A DNA stretch of 53,531 bases. Origin: a virus. The notes below the pieces were generated by a model. That model made no database searches and was not told where the DNA came from. It saw only the letters and a list, made by a program, of their open reading frames with translations. How positions within the stretch are numbered: the first letter of the stretch is position 1; each line of letters starts with the position of its first letter. The stretch spans positions 1 to 53,531 of IMG/VR virus record IMGVR_UViG_3300004806_000031; one strand, written 5' to 3'. This document shows positions 47,131 to 53,531 of the stretch, one piece after another. A program made the position numbers and the translations under genes.

Positions 47131-48366
47131 ATGGCTGATACCGCATTCTCCGGTCCAATTATTGTGTTTGGGCAAAACCCAACACAGCCTTTGGACTATA
47201 ACCCAGACTTAGGCTCCTCGCTATTTTATGCGGGGGGCGGCATCCTTGATCCACGCCTACCATTCACCTACATCCCCGGTGAATCGCAGGCCGCGCAGGA
47301 TTTTGGATGGTATGGTTTCAGTGATATTTCTACATATCTCAATTCGCCATACACGAATTCGACAACTGCAATTGTCGCTTCGGCCAATCCAACGAGCGCG
47401 ACACTCTCGCTCGTCACATCTAACTCCGCGACCACTGGCGTCTATTATTCGTCAACATTTACTCGTTCGGATACAGGCGCTACGGACACGGTTCTTGTTC
47501 TGGATGCTTACGCTTCAGTCACCGCTTCGGCAACGAACGGCGTTCTGACAGTTACGGCAAACAGCAACTTGCCAATCGGTCCGGGTATGGTTCTCCTCTC
47601 GTCAAGCACGACGGTAACGGGTGGAACTCTTGGTGCATCTTCTGGCGTTTACATTGTTTCACAATTGACGACGACGGGAACTTCATCATCGGTGGGTAAC
47701 GGACAAACTGGTACTTATCAGTTGAGCCAAAACGTAACATTCACATCTGGCACGGTCACATTGGCCTACCCAAATGTGCAATCTTGCGCCGTTCCAACGA
47801 ACCTCCAATCGCCATCAATTTGGCTTTGGAGTCCAATGGCTCTCTTGAGCCGCGCAGTAAGCATTACTGCGGCAGCAAGTGCTACCTACGCAACCGCGAC
47901 GGTTAACGGCTACGATATTTACGGATATCCAATGACGGAAGCCATCACGATTTCGGCTGGTAACACTGTTAACGGCAAGAAGGCGTTTAAGTATATCAAG
48001 TCGGTGGTGCTTTCGGGCGGCACGGCTGATACGACCCACGCCTACTCCGTTGGCACGACTGCAATTCTGGGCCTCCCAGTTCGTGCAGATAGTGCCGCTG
48101 AAGTAATCGTTAACGCTGCTGCGTCTCAAGTTGCTCTCCCAATCAGTGCTGGTTGGGGTGCAAACGGGTTCCTGCCCGCTGATCGTACTACACCGTCCGC
48201 TACAACGGGCGATGTCCGTGGCACGATTGACGTCTCGAACGCTTCGGGTGTCAATCTTACGCCTTCCACTGGCACGAACAAATATGCGTTCCGCCAAGTC
48301 CCATTGGCCATGAATGTCCAGTCTTCGGCTGGCTTGTTTGGCCTTACCCAGTACTACAACTTCTAA
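47131..48366 (+). CDS. Capsid-region structural protein (411 aa)
   Basis: MADTAFSGPIIVFGQNPTQP then DYNPDLGSSLFYAGGGILDP begins like a head-associated protein; the middle (about 80-220) is Ser/Thr-rich beta repeats (VTASATNGVLTVTANSNLPI) and the end (PSIWLWSPMALLSRAVSITA ... VQSSAGLFGLTQYYNF) is conserved-looking. It is possibly a head fibre or decoration protein. Strong AAGGAG ribosome site and high-expression codon use. Confidence 0.65.
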   Translation: MADTAFSGPIIVFGQNPTQPLDYNPDLGSSLFYAGGGILDPRLPFTYIPGESQAAQDFGWYGFSDISTYLNSPYTNSTTAIVASANPTSATLSLVTSNSATTGVYYSSTFTRSDTGATDTVLVLDAYASVTASATNGVLTVTANSNLPIGPGMVLLSSSTTVTGGTLGASSGVYIVSQLTTTGTSSSVGNGQTGTYQLSQNVTFTSGTVTLAYPNVQSCAVPTNLQSPSIWLWSPMALLSRAVSITAAASATYATATVNGYDIYGYPMTEAITISAGNTVNGKKAFKYIKSVVLSGGTADTTHAYSVGTTAILGLPVRADSAAEVIVNAAASQVALPISAGWGANGFLPADRTTPSATTGDVRGTIDVSNASGVNLTPSTGTNKYAFRQVPLAMNVQSSAGLFGLTQYYNF

Positions 48367-48377
48367 GGAACTAGGCC

Positions 48378-48791
48378 ATGAAGAAGGCATCTAAGTCTGA
48401 ACAAGACGGTACGCACGGCGAAAAGTATGCCGATGCTGCTGTTAAAGACGTGTACGCTGGTGGCAACTCGCCAACAGAACACGAAGCACAAGAGCGTAAG
48501 CATGGTGGTCGCGCCAAGCGTAAACATGGTGGTCATGTTGCACATCACAGCATGAAGCACAAAGAGCATCACCATGAGCATCCAAAGGCTGAACATCGCG
48601 CAAAGCGTAAGCGCGGTGGTCACGTCATGCATGCTGAACACGCAGTGCATGGCGAACACGCCAAGCATCGTGCAGACCGTAAGGCCCGCAAGTCGGGTGG
48701 TGAAGTTGGTGCGAACATGCACCCGCTCTCCACGGCGGCCAAGGGCATTGAGCCAAAGGCTCACAAGTCTTACGAGCCTGAACACGATTAA
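48378..48791 (+). CDS. His/Lys/Gly-Gly-rich basic protein (137 aa)
   Basis: MKKASKSEQDGTHGEKYADA then ERKHGGRAKRKHGGHVAHHS and EHRAKRKRGGHVMHAEHAVH is highly basic and His-rich with three (K/R)xGG(R/H) motifs; HRADRKARKSGGEV repeats a segment of the 41920 protein (KRADRKARKDGG). The ending AAKGIEPKAHKSYEPEHD is more ordered. Possibly an internal DNA-binding capsid protein. Confidence 0.6.
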   Translation: MKKASKSEQDGTHGEKYADAAVKDVYAGGNSPTEHEAQERKHGGRAKRKHGGHVAHHSMKHKEHHHEHPKAEHRAKRKRGGHVMHAEHAVHGEHAKHRADRKARKSGGEVGANMHPLSTAAKGIEPKAHKSYEPEHD

Positions 48792-48798
48792 TAAAATC

Positions 48799-48825
48799 AG
48801 AGGGGGTGTAACAGCCCCCTCTTTT
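48799..48825 (+). terminator. Rho-independent terminator after the capsid genes
   Basis: AGAGGGGG (48799-48806), 8-base loop, CCCCCTCT (48815-48822) and a short T-run. It ends the capsid operon. Confidence 0.85.
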
Positions 48826-48841
48826 CCAACATAGGTGATTC

Positions 48842-49084
48842 ATGACTGCTGCTTGGACACGCAAAGAAGGCAAATCGCCATCTGGTGGACTTAATGAAAA
48901 GGGCAGGCAGTCTGCCCGCGCTGAAGGCCATCACCTGAAAGCACCTACGAAGGATTCAAGCAATCCTCGCCACAAATCATTTTGTGAGCGGATGACAGGC
49001 GTGAAACGGAAGATGACTGGCGCTGCTGCCGCCGCTGATCCAGACAGCCGCATTAATAAGTCGCTTCGCAAGTGGGGATGCTAA
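48842..49084 (+). CDS. DUF6321-like small basic protein (80 aa)
   Basis: MTAAWTRKEGKSPSGGLNEK then GRQSARAEGHHLKAPTKDSS NPRHKSFCERMTGVKRKMTG AAAAADPDSRINKSLRKWGC matches a highly conserved small phage protein (W-RKEGK-x-SGGLN-KGR...DPDSRINKSLRKW-C), which I recall as DUF6321. Function unknown; it sits among capsid genes in many phages. Confidence 0.82.
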   Translation: MTAAWTRKEGKSPSGGLNEKGRQSARAEGHHLKAPTKDSSNPRHKSFCERMTGVKRKMTGAAAAADPDSRINKSLRKWGC

Positions 49085-49085
49085 A

Positions 49086-49250
49086 ATGGCAGACAAACCA
49101 TTTTGGGAAACTAAATTGCCCAAAGATCATCACACAAAGCACTTGTCGCACAAGCAAGAACAAAGTGCTAAAGCGAGAGCAAGAGCGGCTGGCAGACCCT
49201 ACCCAAATCTGGTAGATAATGCTGCCGCGGCCCGCAAGAAAGGTAAGTAA
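49086..49250 (+). CDS. Small basic protein (54 aa)
   Basis: ATG 49086 to TAA 49250 encodes MADKPFWETKLPKDHHTKHL then SHKQEQSAKARARAAGRPYP NLVDNAAAARKKGK. AKARA-AGRPYPNLVDN-AAARKKG is a recurring pattern in phage structural operons, often beside DUF6321. Probably DNA- or RNA-binding; function unknown. Confidence 0.65.
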   Translation: MADKPFWETKLPKDHHTKHLSHKQEQSAKARARAAGRPYPNLVDNAAAARKKGK

Positions 49251-49252
49251 TT

Positions 49253-50077
49253 ATGGCTTCGATTTCTCAAACCGGCGTTATTTGGGATTCAATTACCAAA
49301 AACGGCAAGCACGAGCCATTTGAACTTCAAGTTGGCCGTGGATTGATTACCAACCATCAACCGGTTGAAATCTTTGGCTACAGCACTCAGGTTGCCGGAA
49401 CGGCTCTTGGTCCTTTGTGGGAAGGCTTAACGCAATCGGGCGGAGCATATGCTTACCCATCTTCCGCGGGCGTTGTGGTGCTTCTCAGCGCATCCGGCGC
49501 AACCGACGCTGGGTTGATTATTCAGGTCAATGGTTTGGATGCAAACTACAACCTTTTGTCAGAAACAGTCACGTTGAACGGTTCAGGCACTGCAACGACG
49601 ACCAACTCATTTTTCCGCATCAATGGTTTGTTTGTGACCAATGGCATCAATGCCGGTAACATCACAGCCAAAATTGCGACCGTCCTTTACGCGCAGATCA
49701 ACGCTGGCGTTGGGCAGACGCAAATGTCAATTTACACCGTGCCAAAGGGCTACACGTTCTATCTGACTTATGTTCAGGCGAACGCAAGCATTGGGTTCAC
49801 ATCCAGCAACTACATGATTTTTGCTGAATACAACAAATTCAACCTTGGCAATACAATCCAAGAAAACGGCTACAACTACACAGTCAATGGCAACACGACG
49901 TTGCTGTCGCAGTCGCCATTTGTGCAGATTTTTAACATTCCTTACACGGTTCCTGTAGGCCATCCCGGCGGCACGGACATTCAATATCAAATGAAGTCCA
50001 ATACGGGTGGGCCGTTTACCGCATCAATCTTTGCAGGTGGCTATCTTATCGCTGATCCTACGCCTACAACGTTCTGA
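49253..50077 (+). CDS. Structural protein, beta-rich (274 aa)
   Basis: MASISQTGVIWDSITKNGKH then EPFELQVGRGLITNHQPVEI FGYSTQVAGTALGPLWEG opens a protein with an Ig-like middle (GLIIQVNGLDANYNLLSETV) and a jelly-roll-like end (SIYTVPKGYTFYLTYVQANA ... YTVPVGHPGGTDIQYQM). Such proteins in phage head regions are annotated as minor capsid or head-fibre proteins; exact role unknown. Confidence 0.65.
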   Translation: MASISQTGVIWDSITKNGKHEPFELQVGRGLITNHQPVEIFGYSTQVAGTALGPLWEGLTQSGGAYAYPSSAGVVVLLSASGATDAGLIIQVNGLDANYNLLSETVTLNGSGTATTTNSFFRINGLFVTNGINAGNITAKIATVLYAQINAGVGQTQMSIYTVPKGYTFYLTYVQANASIGFTSSNYMIFAEYNKFNLGNTIQENGYNYTVNGNTTLLSQSPFVQIFNIPYTVPVGHPGGTDIQYQMKSNTGGPFTASIFAGGYLIADPTPTTF

Positions 50078-50089
50078 TAGGGGGCCGTT

Positions 50090-51052
50090 ATGACAACGAG
50101 CGGCACCTATAATTTTAACCCCTCGCTTGGCGAGATTGTACTTTACGCGTACAATCTCTGCGACGTTAGAAACACAGCATTGGCGCAAGAGCATATGGAG
50201 GCCGCTCGTATGGCTTCCAACTTGCTATTTTCCAATTGGTCTAACCGTGGCGTCAATTTGTGGGCGGTTGACCTTCAACAAGTGTCGTTTGATCAAACGC
50301 CAACAATTTTGACCGTTACAGGTAACGGCAAAACGGCCACACTTACCTACGCGACGCCAAATACACCAATCTACACGGTCGGCACTCAAATCACGATTTA
50401 CAATACAGGCGTGGTGGATGGGACGCAGACAGTGACTGCCGCATCCAATGGGTCGGTGTCATTTGCCTCAACATATAATGGAACAACCACGCCAACGGGC
50501 GCGACCATTGTGCCAATAAACCAATACGGCATTCAAACTTCGGTCAGCACCTACTCGGTTGATCCAAGCACGGTTGTTATTTTAGACGCGTATGTCACGA
50601 CGACCGCAAATGAAACAAATCCTATTGATAGGATTATTTTGCCAGTGTCGCGCACCGAGTATGCGTCTTACCCAAACAAGCAGCAGCAGGGATTCCCGAC
50701 CGTATTTTGGTTTGACCGGCTGATTAGCGGGACACGTTCAACGGGGTCAACTGGCCCCACAGTGACGTTGTGGCCCGTGCCGGATGGCCAATCGTCGCAG
50801 TATTTGAAATACTATCGCGTTCGGCAAATTCAGGATTCCAATTTTACGTCAGGCCAGACGGTTGAAATTCCTTACCTTTGGCTTGAAGCATACGCGTATA
50901 ATTTGGCGTATCGCTTGGCTATTATGTATAATGCCCAAAAGGTAGCACTGCTTAAACCTTTGGCTGATGAGGCGTATGCTATTGCGGCAGAGCAAAACGT
51001 TGAAACTGCTCAATTCTATATCAGCCCGCAAATGCAGGGTTATTTTAGGTAA
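50090..51052 (+). CDS. Head-tail connector (P22 gp4-like) with inserted Ig-like domain
   Basis: The 320-residue protein has the gp4-like start TYNFNPSLGEIVLYAYNLCD then AARMASNLLFSNWSNRGVNL WAVDLQQVSF, and the usual core resumes with STVVILDAYVTT, IDRIILPVSRTEYASYPNKQ QQGFPTVFWFDR and VTLWPVPDG. Between them (about 66-145) lies an extra beta domain (ILTVTGNGKTATLTYATPNT, VDGTQTVTAASNGSVSF). It should bind the portal ring on the outside. Confidence 0.8.
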   Translation: MTTSGTYNFNPSLGEIVLYAYNLCDVRNTALAQEHMEAARMASNLLFSNWSNRGVNLWAVDLQQVSFDQTPTILTVTGNGKTATLTYATPNTPIYTVGTQITIYNTGVVDGTQTVTAASNGSVSFASTYNGTTTPTGATIVPINQYGIQTSVSTYSVDPSTVVILDAYVTTTANETNPIDRIILPVSRTEYASYPNKQQQGFPTVFWFDRLISGTRSTGSTGPTVTLWPVPDGQSSQYLKYYRVRQIQDSNFTSGQTVEIPYLWLEAYAYNLAYRLAIMYNAQKVALLKPLADEAYAIAAEQNVETAQFYISPQMQGYFR

Positions 51053-51060
51053 ATAAACCT

Positions 51061-51795
51061 ATGGCTTATGCTTCAAGATTAGGCCGCGCACAGATCAGTT
51101 CTCGCAATCCGAGGGCTGCGGGTCAGTGCGACCGGTGCGGGTTTATTTACAATCATGACCAATTGCATTGGCAATTTGATTTTGCTGGCGCGGGCTTGAT
51201 TAATAAGCGGATCCTTGTTTGCACACCATGCAATGACGTGCCTCAAAACCAACTCCGCGCAATCGTTCTACCGGCTGACCCAATGCCGATTGAGAACCCG
51301 CGCACTCAAGACTATTACAATGCGGAAACGACAACAATTGCCATTTCAATGGGCGCGCCAAAAGACCCAGTTACCGGCATCCCAATTTACCCAATTGTTT
51401 CGCTGGTGAATAACAACGGCATGTATCCAACGCCGCCGCCAATTGGCATTCCAACTGGCTTGGATCAAAATGCCGTCCAGCCACAATTTTTAACGACGGC
51501 ATACCGTGTAAATTTGGAACCATTGTCCATTATTGCCAATGGTACGAATACGATTACGGTCACTTGCCCGGCCCCGCACGGCCTATCAACCAATGCCCAA
51601 ATTGCGGTTGAGGGATTAACCAATAATGCTGCGGACGGTTTTTACAGTGTCACTGTAACGACGGCCACGCAATTCACTTACCAAACGAATAATGCTATAC
51701 CCGCTGGGAACTTGCTCCAAGGCACGACGCTCATGTTAACTGCGCTTGTCGGTCTGCCTTATGGCTACACGCAGATACCACAAACTGGGGTCTAA
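51061..51795 (+). CDS. Zinc-ribbon virion protein upstream of tail fibre (244 aa)
   Basis: The N-terminal zinc ribbon (AGQCDRCGFIYNHDQLHWQF then ILVCTPCNDVPQNQLRAIVL PADPMPIENPRTQDY) matches a family widespread between connector and fibre genes in phages. The C-terminal part includes PHGLSTNAQIAVEGLTNNAA, a module also seen in fibre proteins (x-x-H-G-x-x-x-G-x-x-V). Role probably in tail assembly. Confidence 0.72.
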   Translation: MAYASRLGRAQISSRNPRAAGQCDRCGFIYNHDQLHWQFDFAGAGLINKRILVCTPCNDVPQNQLRAIVLPADPMPIENPRTQDYYNAETTTIAISMGAPKDPVTGIPIYPIVSLVNNNGMYPTPPPIGIPTGLDQNAVQPQFLTTAYRVNLEPLSIIANGTNTITVTCPAPHGLSTNAQIAVEGLTNNAADGFYSVTVTTATQFTYQTNNAIPAGNLLQGTTLMLTALVGLPYGYTQIPQTGV

Positions 51796-51797
51796 CA

Positions 51798-53531
51798 ATG
51801 GCAAACATTACCATTACGAACCTCCCAGTTGCTACATCGCTGAGTGGTTCGGCGGCACTTATGATTGTGCAGGGTGGAACGTCTTATCAGACCACCGTTG
51901 GCCAAATTGCCGGGTTAAATTCGTATGGTGGGACGGTTACGTCAATCACGGCGTCGTACCCACTTTCTGGTGGGACAATTACTACAACTGGGTCTATTGG
52001 CCTGACGCCGGCCAGTGTGGACAATACCTATTTGTCACTGATGCCGGCAAATACGATTAAGGGCAACAATTCTTCGTCTACCGGCGTTCCACAAGATTTA
52101 ACGGTTGCCAAAACAATGACATTGTTGGGCGCCGCGCCTCTTAATTCCCCTAATTTTACTGGCACACCCACGGCTCCCACTGCGTCTGCATCAGATAATA
52201 GCACGCAAATTGCTACGACGGCTTATGTGAAGGCGCAGGGATTTGGCGTTGGCACAGTGACATCCGTCGCGACTGGGACCGGATTGACGGGCGGCCCCAT
52301 TACTACGACTGGAACAATTTCCATCGCCAATACTGGCGTTTCGCCACAGACATATGGCTCCGCGACAACAGTCCCTCGACTTGCAATTAATGCACAGGGG
52401 CAAATTACAACCGCAAACAATGTGGCCATTTCCATTACGCCCAGCCAAGTGGTTGGGCTTGGAACAATGGCAACACAAAACGCCAATGCTGTTAATATTA
52501 CAGGCGGCACAATAGACCAAACCACTATTGGCGGCACAACTCCAGCGGCGGGGACGTTTACAAATTTAACGGCTACGGGGACTTCTTCTTTTGGCACGGT
52601 TTCATCGGGGACTTGGCAAGGAACCCCGGTGGCTATTTTTTATGGTGGCACTGGCGCAACAACTGCTTTAGGCGCAAGAATGAATCTTGGGGCGGCTGCT
52701 TCAGGCGCAAATAGTGACATTACATCACTTTCTGGGTTAACGACGCCTCTTTCTTCTACGCAGGGCGGGACGGGGTTTGCTTCGTACACCACGGGTGACC
52801 TTCTATACGCCGACTCATCGACAACATTGGCCCGTTTGAATGACGTAGCGGTGGGCAATGTTTTGCTTTCTGGTGGCATTGGTGTCGCGCCATCATGGGG
52901 CAAAGTAAATATTGCGACCTCTATTACTGGCACATTGCCAACCTTTAATGGCGGCACTGGGTTAGGGGGTGCCACGCCATTCACGTCTGGCGGTGCAGTG
53001 TACGCGACTTCTGCATCCGCATTGACCACTGGAACATTGCCCGTAACATCGGGCGGTACGGGAGTCACCACATCAACCGGGACCGGTTCAGTAGTGTTGT
53101 CAAATTCGCCAACACTTGTGACGCCAACACTTGGTAATGCTACAGCGACAAGTTACACCGCGACACGCGCGCTGTCGGTCTCAACGCCATATAATACGGG
53201 CGCTTTTACTTATGGGATACTTGGGTATTTCGACACAAATATTTTTTCGTCATTTGTGAATGGCGTCAATTCATACAATCAAATGGTGTTGCAGAATACC
53301 AATGCTGGGTCTGCGGCATCTACAAACTTTATTGTGTCAAACGACCAAGGCTCTCCAACCGGATACTTTGGCGAGTTTGGCATGAATAGCAGTGCCTTCA
53401 CCGGCACAAGTTCATTCAATCTTCCCAATGCCGTCTATCTTGACGCAACCAATGGTGATCTTGTTCTCGGCACCACAACGGCCAACGCGATCCGCTTTGT
53501 CGTCAACAGCAATTCCACCGACGCGATGTCC
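51798..53531 (+). CDS. Tail fibre protein, N-terminal part (continues at base 1)
   Basis: ATG 51798 starts MANITITNLPVATSLSGSAA, a common fibre start, and the frame is open to the last base (578 codons). It carries the fibre repeat NFTGTPTAPTASASDN then STQIATTAYVKAQGFG, followed by VTSVATGTGLTGGPITTTGT and LGTMATQNANAVNITGGTID, and later GGTG-type repeats. The last residues are NSTDAMS; base 1 continues GETFPTWTTATRPATPN. The whole protein is about 1,007 residues. It attaches the virion to the cell surface. Confidence 0.88.
   Translation, partial: MANITITNLPVATSLSGSAALMIVQGGTSYQTTVGQIAGLNSYGGTVTSITASYPLSGGTITTTGSIGLTPASVDNTYLSLMPANTIKGNNSSSTGVPQDLTVAKTMTLLGAAPLNSPNFTGTPTAPTASASDNSTQIATTAYVKAQGFGVGTVTSVATGTGLTGGPITTTGTISIANTGVSPQTYGSATTVPRLAINAQGQITTANNVAISITPSQVVGLGTMATQNANAVNITGGTIDQTTIGGTTPAAGTFTNLTATGTSSFGTVSSGTWQGTPVAIFYGGTGATTALGARMNLGAAASGANSDITSLSGLTTPLSSTQGGTGFASYTTGDLLYADSSTTLARLNDVAVGNVLLSGGIGVAPSWGKVNIATSITGTLPTFNGGTGLGGATPFTSGGAVYATSASALTTGTLPVTSGGTGVTTSTGTGSVVLSNSPTLVTPTLGNATATSYTATRALSVSTPYNTGAFTYGILGYFDTNIFSSFVNGVNSYNQMVLQNTNAGSAASTNFIVSNDQGSPTGYFGEFGMNSSAFTGTSSFNLPNAVYLDATNGDLVLGTTTANAIRFVVNSNSTDAMS

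Noticed and set aside
1-53531. Direct terminal repeats
   Set aside because: The first and last bases share no visible common sequence; the ends are explained by circular continuation of the fibre gene.

Overview
This 53,531-base window looks like the complete genome of a short-tailed (podovirus-type) bacteriophage, given as a linearised circle. The last gene is open at the right edge (51798 onward, 578 codons with no stop) and continues in frame into base 1, ending at 1290. Joined across the ends it gives one tail-fibre protein of about 1,007 residues. I see a portal, HK97-type capsid, T7-like adaptor and nozzle, a T7 gp13-like protein and two large internal-virion-type proteins. I see no tail tube, sheath or tape measure. 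A GcrA-type regulator and a holin of the gene-transfer-agent type suggest an alphaproteobacterial host (inference). I found no integrase, DNA polymerase, RNA polymerase, tRNA or CRISPR.

Layout. 1-5054: two glycine-rich tail fibres, small fibre-linked genes, and a lysis cassette (3-TM holin, GH108 endolysin). 5058-14651: adaptor, nozzle, small virion proteins, gp13-like GNAT protein and two big ejection-type proteins, the first with an intramolecular-chaperone (S74) motif in its middle. 14648-18400 (leftward): Gp157, ERF annealing protein, an SSB-like protein, two HNH nucleases and a lipoprotein transglycosylase. 18500-23563 (rightward): HTH protein, RusA, DnaA-domain-IV-like protein, a strong terminator and promoter, SF2 helicase, primase and an HTH-metallophosphatase; a small HTH protein faces left. 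23472-27327 (leftward): about a dozen small accessory genes ending in GcrA, one of them broken by an in-frame TAA.

27539-37730 (rightward): acidic small proteins, terminase small subunit, then a roughly 1.1-kb non-coding region with two repeat arrays, then an accessory block driven by a repeated promoter family, and the terminase large subunit. 37770-51795: portal, virion lysozyme, basic Gly-Gly proteins, GroES-like co-chaperonin, scaffold, capsid decoration, major capsid, more basic proteins, a P22 gp4-like connector, and a zinc-ribbon protein leading into the tail fibre.

The most unusual part is 28.8-29.2 kb. A tandem array with a 22-bp period (core CATGCTTA) runs directly into an inverted array with an exact 11-bp period (three TTTNGTTC units facing five GAACAAAC units), followed by a G-rich hairpin. 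It is followed by four copies of a TTGACA-N17 promoter that carry a GTTTACG element in either orientation, and by a structured leader RNA. I read this as a replication-origin or packaging-site candidate plus a promoter-operator regulon. Function is inferred; the repeats are directly visible.
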